From the NCBI GenBank assembly GCA_017527075.1, contig JAFXQM010000008.1:1-64000 (forward strand): a DNA stretch of 64,000 nt, written 5' to 3'. Position numbers and translations under genes: made by a program. Below, one piece after another: positions 19,553 through 27,493 of this stretch. How positions within the stretch are numbered: the stretch's first letter is position 1; each line of letters begins with the position of its first letter. This DNA comes from Selenomonadaceae bacterium. GTDB taxonomy: Bacteria; Bacillota; Negativicutes; Selenomonadales; Selenomonadaceae. The notes under the pieces are model-generated. The model had not been told where the DNA came from, did not search any database, and saw only the letters and a program-made list of their open reading frames with translations.

Positions 19553-19587
19553 CCCTCCGCAACCTTCGCGGAGGGTTCTTTATTTTT
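19553..19587. terminator. Bidirectional terminator between deoR-family gene and nrdD
   Basis: The stem CCCTCCGC / GCGGAGGG with a seven-base loop has T-rich tails on both strands (TTCTTTATTTTT on plus, AATTTTTTT on minus). It serves the two convergent genes. Confidence 0.85.
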
Positions 19588-22060
19588 CATCGGGCTTGAG
19601 CCGCTTGATGTGGAAGGTGCCCGTCTCGGTTTCCTTTCGGTGGCAATGAGGACACTCGTTGGCAATGATTCCCGTGTATCCGCAGACGGGGTCGCGGTCG
19701 ACGGGATGATTGATTGAGAAGTAACCCATGCCCGCGTCGTGCATTGCCCTGACCAGCACCTCGAACGCCGAAATATTTTTCGTCGGGTCGCCGTCCATTT
19801 CAATGTAAGCGATGTGTCCGGCGTTGCACAGCGCGTGATAGGGAGCTTCAATCCGAATCTTTTCCGCCGCGCAGATTGGGAAGTAAACGGGCACGTGATT
19901 TGAATTCGTCATGTACGGTCGGTCGGTCACGCCCTTGATGATTCCGTAAACTTTTTTGTTCGCGCGCTGAAATTGTCCTGCGGTGGATTCGGCGGGCGTC
20001 GCGAACGTCGTCCAATTTCTTTTCTCGCGGCGAGTATAATCGTCCGTTCTTTCGCGCAGGTGCCCGACGATTTTCAAGCCGAGTTGCTGAGCCTCGTCGC
20101 TCTCGCCGTGGTGTTTGCCGATTAACGCAACCAGACATTCCGCCAAGCCGCAAAATCCGATTGAGTAGCTCGCGTGCTTGAGGACGTTTTTAATTTTATC
20201 GGTCGGCTTGAGTTTCTCCGAATCCATCCACACGCCCTGCCCCATGAGGAACGGGAAATTGTAAACGTGCTTCTCCTCGATTGTCTTGAGCCGCAGGAGG
20301 AGATAATCATGGCACAGCGTGATGTATTTGTCATAGAGCGCGAAAAATTTTTCAACGTCGCCCTTCGATTCCAGCGCGAGCTTCGGCAGGTTAATCGTCA
20401 CGAACGCAAAATTTCCGCGGCTGCCCGATTCCTCGCGCCCGTTGACATTGCTCATGACGCGCGTGCGACAGCCCATGGTCGCCACGCAGCTGTTGTAGTC
20501 GCCGGGTTTGTAGTATTGCAAATTATACGGCGCGTCGATGTTCACGAAGTTCGGGAAAAGTCTTTTGGCACTGACCTTGCAGGCTTGGCGGAACAAATCG
20601 TAATTCGGGTCGTCGACGTTGTAATTGACGCCCGCCTTGAGTTGAAAGACGCTTATCGGGAAAATGGGAGTCTCGCCGTTGCCGAGCCCCGCGTCGATAG
20701 CGTTTAGGACTTCGCGAATCACCAGCCGTCCTTCGGGCGAAGTGTCCATGCCGTAATTGATTGAGCTGAACGGAACCTGCGCGCCCGCCCGACTGTGCAA
20801 CGTGTTGAAGTTGTGAATCAAGGCTTCCATCGCCTGATGAGTTTCTTCCTCGACGTCCGCGCAGGCCAGCTTATAAATTTTTTTCGCGAGCTCAACCGAG
20901 CCGACGACTTGCGCCAAATTTTCCACGGCGGCAGGATTTTCTCCCTCCGAGTAAGTGCAAACATCGAAGTCAACTTCGCCCGCCGCCTCCACGCCGCAAA
21001 ATTCGCGCGCGCGATTAATTTCCTCGCGAATCACCCTCTTGAAAGATTTCTTTACACCTTCAGCCATCGCATAATCGAATGCGTTAATAGATTGCCCACC
21101 GAACATATCGTTCTGGTTGCTCTGAATAGCAATGCACGCCAGCGACGCATAGGAGCGAATTGAATTCGGCTCGCGCAGGAAACCGTGCCCCGTCGAAAAT
21201 CCGCCGCGGAAAAGTTTTAGCAAATCAATCTGGCAGCAGTTGAACGTTATCAAACTGAAATCTTTGTCCGTTTTGACTATATCATAATCTCTTTCGAGAC
21301 CCCGAGCACTTCGGAATGCGGAATTTCGCCGCAAACCTACTCTACTTGCCTGTCGGCTTTCGATAGTCGATTAACTTTACCTTTCAAGTTTTGAAAAGGT
21401 CTTAGCACAGGATTCGCATTTGGCATCCCCTGTTAGCTCCGCCGCAAATTGCCATTTCCTGCAATTCCGCTTGAAGCGTCGGCAGAACACCTCAAATTTT
21501 TGAGTTCACTCGGTTTTTCATAGCGCGTCACCACGCTAAGCCACGACTTTTTCATGGATATGAATCCAGTTTTCTTTGTCCGCAACGGCAAATTCTTCGG
21601 GCAGGACGTAGTTGTCGACGAAATGCTTTGAACTTTCCGCGCCGAGTTTGAGCATGATACCCATCGAAGCGTCCGTGTTGATGTTGGCGTTGTCGCGCTT
21701 GAGGTCAATGTCCACCGAGTCGGCGAAAAAAATATCGCGATACGTGTCCATTAACTTTTTCTGCGCGGCACGTCGCTGAGCATGTTTCTGCCGATAGACG
21801 ATGAATTGTTTCGCCACGTCGAAGAAGCCGTGAGCCATTAAAGATTTTTCCACTTGGTCTTGAATCTCTTCGACGCCGACGGTTTCTTCCTCGGCGAGTG
21901 CCTGCTCCACCGAATCTGTCACGAGCTCCACGTCCTCGGCAGAAAGTTTGTCGGCGGGCGTCGACGCATCTCGATTCGCGCCGGCAATCGCGTTACGGAT
22001 TTTTTCTCGGTCGTAGGAAACTTTTTGCCCCGAACGCTTCCGAACTTTTGTCAGGTTCAA
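19580..22060 (-). CDS. nrdD: Anaerobic ribonucleoside-triphosphate reductase, interrupted by a group I intron
   Basis: Class III ribonucleotide reductase, making deoxynucleotides without oxygen. Exon 1 is 22060-21554 (169 codons, TTG start): an ATP-cone (about 1-95, MNLTKVRKRSGQKVSYDREK) and the beginning of the catalytic domain. Exon 2 is 21268-19580 (562 residues), with TFNCCQIDLLKLF, GGFSTGHGFLREP and CVATMGCRTRV. Splicing out 21553-21269 restores the frame and the expected junction HIH-DKDFSL, giving 731 residues. Oddities: unspliced RNA stops at a TAG 16 bases into the intron. The C-terminus ends about 20 residues after CPHC, and I find no RxxGY glycyl-radical motif. No nrdG activase gene is adjacent. 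Function is therefore uncertain despite clear family membership. Confidence 0.9.
21269..21553 (-). ncRNA. Group I (IA-like) self-splicing intron in nrdD, 285 nt
   Basis: Read on the minus strand. P1: exon AUCCAU (21559-21554) pairs with GUGG (21544-21541), leaving the U-G pair at the 5' splice site. P10: GUC (21547-21545) pairs with exon 2 GAC (21268-21266). P2: UAGCG/CGCUA. P3: CGCUUC (21478-21473) with GAAGUG (21312-21307). P4: the P element AAUUGCAGGAAA (21466-21455) with the Q element AAUCCUGUGCUAA (21414-21402). P6: ACCUUU/AAAGGU. P7: GACUA (21368-21364) with UAGUC (21279-21275), inside the hallmark GAUAUAGUC. P8: UCUC-GAAA-GAGA. The last base is G. No endonuclease frame fits inside. Confidence 0.93.
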
Positions 22061-22152
22061 AATCCTCCTCTCCCTTCAAAAAAAGTGTGAAAAAAATAAT
22101 CGCGCCCTCCTTACGCTTTAAATTTCATGATTCAAAATTTATGAACGGCGCA

Positions 22153-22161
22153 ATTATATCA
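22153..22161 (-). promoter_or_regulatory. Extended -10 promoter of nrdD
   Basis: TGATATAAT on the minus strand (TG-N-TATAAT), about 93 bp upstream of the nrdD start. The -35 is weak. Confidence 0.5.
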
Positions 22162-22273
22162 TTAGGAAATTTGTTTGTGAACAGCCGGCGATACGTAAGC
22201 AAGACGCGAAATTTTTGATTGGGGTGTTGATTCGTTGCGGTTTCACAAAGTTAGCGGCGCGAAAAAATTTTTT

Positions 22274-22900
22274 TCAGAGCTCGGCGGTGAAGATTGATTT
22301 GCCTCTGTCGGAGTGAACGGAGTATTTCACATGCCCGCGCGTCGTCGACCAGTCGTAGGTTCCTTCCGTCGAAACCTCTTTGAGCAGGCGAAGGTCGCGC
22401 AGGACTTCGCTGCGGTCTTCGACGTCGAGTTCAGGATTAAGCGTGGCGATTATCAGACCGAAGACGTTAATCACTTGGAAGGATTCGTCCTTGGTTTCGG
22501 GCTGAGCGAAAATTTTCAGCGCGGAAATATTTTCGCCGTCGACGGTTCCGACGAGCTTGAGTCTCGGAGAGAATTCGTACTCAAAATTTTTTCCGTCGAT
22601 GACAAACGGCGCGGCAATTTCAATTCCCAAATTGGATGCCAACTTCCTCGACGCGGCGTTAAATTTTTCGCGGAACTGTTCGGGCGTCATGGTCTGCTCC
22701 AAACCTTCCTTGCTGCCCAAAATGTTGTGCATGTTGCCGGCGGTCATGTTCGCGTGGATAAAAAACGCCAGGCACGCGGTCGCCAAAATAAAATTCGTCC
22801 GCCTGTCGAAGGTCGAGTACTTGTACATGAACCACCAGCCGAGCGGCGGAATGAAAATGCAAAGCGTAATCATCGCCGCGATTTTTATATAAGAAGTCAA
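22274..22900 (-). CDS. Membrane protein of unknown function, coupled to nagA
   Basis: 208 residues. Two hydrophobic segments lie near the N-terminus (about 6-26, AAMITLCIFIPPLGWWFMY, and about 37-55, FILATACLAFFIHANMTAG). A soluble extracytoplasmic part of about 145 residues follows. I do not recognise a family. Its ATG overlaps the nagA stop (ATGA), which suggests translational coupling and one transcript. A role near amino-sugar metabolism is only a guess from position. Confidence 0.75.
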   Translation of the reverse strand: MTSYIKIAAMITLCIFIPPLGWWFMYKYSTFDRRTNFILATACLAFFIHANMTAGNMHNILGSKEGLEQTMTPEQFREKFNAASRKLASNLGIEIAAPFVIDGKNFEYEFSPRLKLVGTVDGENISALKIFAQPETKDESFQVINVFGLIIATLNPELDVEDRSEVLRDLRLLKEVSTEGTYDWSTTRGHVKYSVHSDRGKSIFTAEL

Positions 22901-24024
22901 AGCGTTGCCTCCCGTCCGTCGATAAAAGTTTTTTTGATATTGAAGTCGTCGTCGAAGAGAGTGATGTCCGCCGCCTTGCCGACCTCCAAGCTTCCGAGCC
23001 TGTCGAAAATTTTCAACTCGACGGCAGGATTTTTCGTGACGAGTTCGACGACCTCAGCCACGCTCCAGTTTGTGTTCGCGCGAAAATTTTTTACGACATT
23101 GTTCATGGGCGCGACGCTCCCGACGAGAGTGCCGTCCGCCAAAGTCGCGCGGTTGCCCTCGACGAAAACTTTTTGCCCGCCCAATTCGCTGACGCCGTCG
23201 CCGACTCCGCAAGCCCTGCACGAATCCGTTATCAAAATAATTTCATTGCGCGGCTTGACCTTGGCGACAATTCTCTGCGCGGCGGGGTGGACGTGAACGT
23301 TGTCGGTGATGAGTTCGACGGTCGAGCTTGAATCGAGAGCCGCCCCCACGACGCCCGGCTTCCGATGATGAAAACCCGTCTGCGCGTTGAAAAGGTGCGT
23401 GATGTGATTCGCGCCGCGAGCAATCGCCGCCGTCGCCTCCTCGTAAGTCGCCGCGCTGTGCCCGATACTCACGACGATATTTTCCGCGCGGCAACGGTCG
23501 ATAAATTCCGCGCCGCTCACTTCGGGGGCAACGGTGATGATTTTAATCACGTCGACAAAATTTTTTATCAGGCTGAAGTCGGCGGGCAAAATATTTTCCT
23601 CAGCCTGCGCGCCCTTGAATTTTTTGCTGATGAAAGGTCCTTCGACGTGTGCGCCGAGAATTTTTGCGCCGCGAGAAAAATTTTTCCCGACACGAATTCT
23701 TTCCAGCGCGCGATAAATTTTTTCCAGCGGCATGGTCATGGTCGTCGGAAGAAAACTCGTGACGCCTCCGCGCGGCAAAAACTCCGCGAATTTTTTCAGC
23801 GCGCCAATGTCGTCGTCCATGGTGTCGACGCCCGCCGCCCCGTGAATGTGAATGTTAATGAAGCCGGGCGAAACGAAATGATTTTCCGCGTCGATAATCT
23901 CCGCGCCGTCGACGGGCTCGCCGATTGAAATTATTTTTTCGTCGAAGGTCAGGCAGCCCGCGCAGATTTGGAAATTGCCGCGCGCGTCGGGCAGAATCAG
24001 CCGCCCGTTAATCAAACTCTTCAT
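22897..24024 (-). CDS. nagA: N-acetylglucosamine-6-phosphate deacetylase
   Basis: 375 residues. Removes acetate from N-acetylglucosamine-6-phosphate to give glucosamine-6-phosphate, feeding glycolysis or cell-wall synthesis. Amidohydrolase-fold metal ligands are visible: HIHG (about 55), the glutamate of HVEGPF, GHSAATYEEA, THLFNAQ and the catalytic aspartate in ITDSCRACG. The start is the ATG of MKSLINGRL, preceded by AAGGAGATTTT; an in-frame extension upstream has no ribosome site. nagB is not adjacent; a membrane protein gene overlaps the stop. Confidence 0.95.
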   Translation of the reverse strand: MKSLINGRLILPDARGNFQICAGCLTFDEKIISIGEPVDGAEIIDAENHFVSPGFINIHIHGAAGVDTMDDDIGALKKFAEFLPRGGVTSFLPTTMTMPLEKIYRALERIRVGKNFSRGAKILGAHVEGPFISKKFKGAQAEENILPADFSLIKNFVDVIKIITVAPEVSGAEFIDRCRAENIVVSIGHSAATYEEATAAIARGANHITHLFNAQTGFHHRKPGVVGAALDSSSTVELITDNVHVHPAAQRIVAKVKPRNEIILITDSCRACGVGDGVSELGGQKVFVEGNRATLADGTLVGSVAPMNNVVKNFRANTNWSVAEVVELVTKNPAVELKIFDRLGSLEVGKAADITLFDDDFNIKKTFIDGREATL

Positions 24025-24124
24025 AAAATCTCCTTGGAAAATTTTTTCCGCATTATAAATCATCTCGCGCGCAAAAAAAATAGAGACGGGAGAAAAATTT
24101 TCTCTCGCCTCAGTTCGTCGCCGC

Positions 24125-26215
24125 TCAGCGCGGTGTGTATTTCATCACGATATTTTTGTTGCCCTTGCCGAAGTAAATCGGAATGAATTTGTTCGCGCCG
24201 CCTTTGACGACAATTTCTCCGTCGCCGACCGCGAAGGTAACGTCGCCCGCGTTGTCGACCGTCGGAGAATTTACATCGCCGCTGAGCACTCGGATTTTGT
24301 CCAGCGAGTCGTCAAAGTCTTCAATAAAAATTTTTCCGTCGCCGGATTTGTAAACGAACACGTCGGAGCCGTCGCCGCCGAAGAGCGTATCACTTCCCGC
24401 GCCGCCCCAAAGTGAATCGTCGCCCGACCCGCCGACGAGCGAATCATTTCCCTTGCCGCCAACGAGCGTGTCATTGCCGTCCGCGCCGAAAATTTTATCG
24501 GAGCCCGCCGCCCCGTCGATGAAGTCGTCCTCTTCGCCGCCCGTGATTTTGTTCGCGCGCTTGTTGCCCACGATTTTCAAATTGTAATCAACCGCCGAGG
24601 CGTCGATTGTCTTGAGCATGTCGGCGAAGTCGCTGTACTCGTTCGGCGTGAATTCGTCCGCCGTGTATTTGGCGGTGAGCGTCGCGCCCGTGCCGTCGCC
24701 GTTGTACTTAACGTCGTCGGAAGCTTTCTTGAAAATTTTTTCTTCGCCGTCCTCAATGTACGTGATTGATTTATCCGCCGCGCCCGTCACGGTGATTTTT
24801 CCGCCGAAGATAACGTCGGAGCCGCTCACGGAAATTTCCGCCGCCGAGCTGAGAGAAATTTTATCCGCCTCTTCGTAATCGCTGACAGTGCCCGTCGATT
24901 TGAATTGGAAAATATCCGAGCCCGCGCCGCCTTTGACGAAAATATTTTTCCCGCGCGCGATAATTGTATCAGCGGAGCTTGAGCCGGTGATTGTCGCCTT
25001 CGAGTAATCGCTTGCGAAGTCAAAGGTATACGCGCCGCTGACGGTGACTTTTTTGGACAGCGCGCCGCCCGAAAGTTTTATCGTCTTGCCGCTGACTTTC
25101 AAGCCGCTCTTGTCATTGACGTCTTTGACGGTCGCCAGCGTCTTTGAAGATTTTTTCGTGTAAGTTATCGTGTTGTCTTCGAGCGAGTAACCCGCGGTCG
25201 TCGTTTGCTTGTAAGTGGCGGTCGTCCCGCTTAGGCTCCAAGATTTTTTCGTCGAAGAATCGTCGACATCATCGCCGAGCGCGAGCGTGTATCCGTCGCC
25301 GCTGAGTGTAACCTTGCTTGTGCCGAGCGATTCAGCCGAGACCGTTACAACTTTTCCGCTGACGCTGAGCCCGTTGAGAGATTCAACGCCTTTAACCTTC
25401 GCCAGCGTCTTTGAAGATTTTTTCGTATAAGTGATTTCGTTGTCGACGAGCGAGTAACCCGCCGTGGTCGTCTGCTTATAAGTGGCGGTCGTCCCGCTGA
25501 GGCTCCAAGATTTTTTTGTGGTCGAAGCGTTCACGTCTTTGCCGAGCTTGAGCGTGTATCCGTCGCTGACTGAAACTTTTTCCGTGCCGAGAGACACCGC
25601 CGATATCGTTACAACTTTTCCGTCCAAAGAAATGCCGTCGAGAGAAGTGACGCCTTTAACAGTGAGCGAACCGTAAGTGGCAGTCGTGCCGTTCAATTTC
25701 CATGAATCGCTTTTCTCAAAATCAATGTTGACCGACGCCAAAGACGCCGCGCCCTTCAGAGTAATTGCACCGTCGCCGACCATGACAATGATGTCCGAGC
25801 CGCTCTCCTTCGTCGCAAAGTAGAAGCTGTTGGAAATTTTCAGCGTCGAGTTCTCCTTGAAGCCCCAAATTGTGTCGTTGCCGTCGCCCGCCGCATATTT
25901 GAACAAAACATTGGAGCCGTCGTTTGCAATGTAATCGTCGCCCGTGCCGGCGTCGATAGTGAAATTCGAGCCGAGGTAGTTGTAAATGGAATCGTCGCCC
26001 GTGCCCGCGTTGATTGTCACGTTAGAGCTCATGTTCAAGATTGAATCATTTCCCGCGCCGCCGTTGATTGTCACCTGCGAGCCGTTGTTGTCAATAGAAT
26101 CATTGCCGTCGCCCGCGCTGATTGAGACGTTCTTGCCGTAAAAGTTGGAAATGTCATCGTCGCCGCTCGTGCCGCTGAGGAGCGTGTTGCTCGCGGTGTT
26201 GTAAATGTTCGCCAT
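24125..26215 (-). CDS. RTX-type calcium-binding repeat protein, probably secreted
   Basis: 696 residues, acidic and Gly/Asp-rich, without a signal peptide, as is usual for type I secreted RTX proteins. The N-terminal ~130 residues hold spaced GDGNDSI/GTGDDSI motifs. A middle region has two copies of a ~87-residue module beginning KKSWSLSGTTATYKQTTTAG. The C-terminal part has seven consecutive nonapeptides of the GGxGxDxLx type (GGKGNDSLV, GGSGDDSLW, GGAGSDTLF), which bind calcium in the family. The start follows AAGGAGATGATTTC. Probable role: surface or extracellular protein. No dedicated type I exporter genes are adjacent. Confidence 0.88.
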   Translation of the reverse strand: MANIYNTASNTLLSGTSGDDDISNFYGKNVSISAGDGNDSIDNNGSQVTINGGAGNDSILNMSSNVTINAGTGDDSIYNYLGSNFTIDAGTGDDYIANDGSNVLFKYAAGDGNDTIWGFKENSTLKISNSFYFATKESGSDIIVMVGDGAITLKGAASLASVNIDFEKSDSWKLNGTTATYGSLTVKGVTSLDGISLDGKVVTISAVSLGTEKVSVSDGYTLKLGKDVNASTTKKSWSLSGTTATYKQTTTAGYSLVDNEITYTKKSSKTLAKVKGVESLNGLSVSGKVVTVSAESLGTSKVTLSGDGYTLALGDDVDDSSTKKSWSLSGTTATYKQTTTAGYSLEDNTITYTKKSSKTLATVKDVNDKSGLKVSGKTIKLSGGALSKKVTVSGAYTFDFASDYSKATITGSSSADTIIARGKNIFVKGGAGSDIFQFKSTGTVSDYEEADKISLSSAAEISVSGSDVIFGGKITVTGAADKSITYIEDGEEKIFKKASDDVKYNGDGTGATLTAKYTADEFTPNEYSDFADMLKTIDASAVDYNLKIVGNKRANKITGGEEDDFIDGAAGSDKIFGADGNDTLVGGKGNDSLVGGSGDDSLWGGAGSDTLFGGDGSDVFVYKSGDGKIFIEDFDDSLDKIRVLSGDVNSPTVDNAGDVTFAVGDGEIVVKGGANKFIPIYFGKGNKNIVMKYTPR

Positions 26216-26257
26216 GAAATCATCTCCTTACCAAAAACAAAAATATATCTTGCGAGC

Positions 26258-26263
26258 ATTATA
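26258..26263 (-). promoter_or_regulatory. Promoter -10 of the RTX gene
   Basis: TATAAT on the minus strand, about 43 bp upstream of the RTX ATG. It lies just after the terminator of the upstream purH-like gene. The -35 is T-rich and unclear. Confidence 0.4.
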
Positions 26264-26267
26264 CGAG

Positions 26268-26306
26268 AAAAAAAATAAACCCGCAACGCCGAGCAAACGT
26301 CGCGGG
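26268..26306 (-). terminator. Terminator of the AICAR transformylase gene
   Basis: On the minus strand, CCCGC pairs with GCGGG and is followed by TTTATTTTTTTT. Confidence 0.75.
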
Positions 26307-26327
26307 AAAAATTTTCGTTTGAATTTA

Positions 26328-27488
26328 TCAGTGGTGGAAAAGTCTGATGTGCGTGAACGCCATGGCAATGTTGTAACGGTCGCAGGTCTCGATGACATTG
26401 TCGTCGCGAATGGAGCCGCCCGTCTGCGCGATGAAGTCCACGCCTGACAGGTGCGCGCGCTCGATGTTGTCGCCGAACGGGAAGAACGCGTCCGACGCCA
26501 ATGACACGCCGCGCAGATTCGCAAGCCAAGAAATTTTTTCTTCAGCAGTGAACGGTTCGGGACGCCGCGTGAAAAGATTTTCCCAGCTGTCGGCAAAAGT
26601 TTCGCCGCCGAGGTAAACGTCAATCGCGTTGTCGCGGTCGGGGCGTTTTATCCCGCGCTTGAACGGCAGATACAAAACTTTCGGGCACTGGCGCAGGAAC
26701 CAAAAGTCAGCCTTGTTGCCCGCCAGCCTCGTGCAGTGGACGCGGCTTTGCTGACCCGCGCCGATACCGATTGCCTGCCCGCCCTTCGCGTAACAAACGG
26801 AATTCGATTGCGTGTACTTCAAAGTTATCAGCGCGATTAAAAGGTCGCGGCGTGCTTCGGGCGTGAAATTTTTATTTCGGGTCGGCACGTCGGCGAGGCA
26901 GTCTTCAGAAATTTTTACGTCGTTGCGCTGCTGCTCGAATGTCACGCCGAAAATTTTTTTGGTCTCAAGGGCGGGCGGCTCGTAAGCGGGATTCATCTTG
27001 AGCACCAGATAATTTCCGCCGCGTTTGGTTTTCAAAATCTCCAGAGCTTCGGGCGAGTAAGCGGGGGCGATAACTCCGTCGGAAACTTCGCGCTTGAGGT
27101 ATTTGGCGGTCGGCTCGTCGCACTCGTCGGACAAAATCGCGAAGTCGCCGTAAGAACTCATCCTGTCCGCGCCGCGCGCCCTGATGTAAGCCGTCGCCTG
27201 CGCGGACAACTCAATGCCCTCCGCGAAATAAATTTTTTTCAGCACGTCGTCGAGCGGAGCGGCCACCGCGGCACCGGCGGGGCTCACGTGCTTGAAGGAG
27301 GCGGCAGCGGGCAGATTGGTCGCCGCGCGCAGCTCACGGACAAGTTGCCAGCCGTTGAGCGCGTCGAGCAGATTGATGTAACCCGGTCGCCCGTTCAAAA
27401 CTTCAAACGGCAAGTCGCCCTCCTCCACGAAAACTCGCGCGGGCTTCTGATTCGGGTTGCAGCCGTACTTCAATTCCAATTCATTCAT
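26328..27488 (-). CDS. Stand-alone AICAR formyltransferase (C-terminal PurH domain)
   Basis: 386 residues. Performs the formyl transfer to AICAR late in purine synthesis. It corresponds to the AICARFT half of PurH; the IMP cyclohydrolase domain normally in front (~200 residues) is absent. The catalytic Lys66-His67 pair is visible in ASFKHVSPAGAA, and later AKGGQAIGIGAGQQSR and the end SIRDDNVIETCDRYNIAM are typical. The ATG and a GAGGTG ribosome site support a native start, so this is not a truncation. Family members of this shorter form exist in Firmicutes. The cyclohydrolase must be supplied elsewhere. The glycerophosphotransferase-like gene lies 5 bp upstream, so they are probably cotranscribed. 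Confidence 0.9.
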   Translation of the reverse strand: MNELELKYGCNPNQKPARVFVEEGDLPFEVLNGRPGYINLLDALNGWQLVRELRAATNLPAAASFKHVSPAGAAVAAPLDDVLKKIYFAEGIELSAQATAYIRARGADRMSSYGDFAILSDECDEPTAKYLKREVSDGVIAPAYSPEALEILKTKRGGNYLVLKMNPAYEPPALETKKIFGVTFEQQRNDVKISEDCLADVPTRNKNFTPEARRDLLIALITLKYTQSNSVCYAKGGQAIGIGAGQQSRVHCTRLAGNKADFWFLRQCPKVLYLPFKRGIKRPDRDNAIDVYLGGETFADSWENLFTRRPEPFTAEEKISWLANLRGVSLASDAFFPFGDNIERAHLSGVDFIAQTGGSIRDDNVIETCDRYNIAMAFTHIRLFHH

Positions 27489-27493
27489 TCAAA

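Noticed and set aside
21269..21553. nrdD insertion as an intein or a simple frameshift
   Set aside because: The insert carries a stop 16 bases in and no intein motifs, and it has the full group I intron core with matching P1 and P10.
26328..27488. Truncated purH pseudogene
   Set aside because: The gene has its own ATG and ribosome site, intact catalytic residues and no N-domain remnant upstream.
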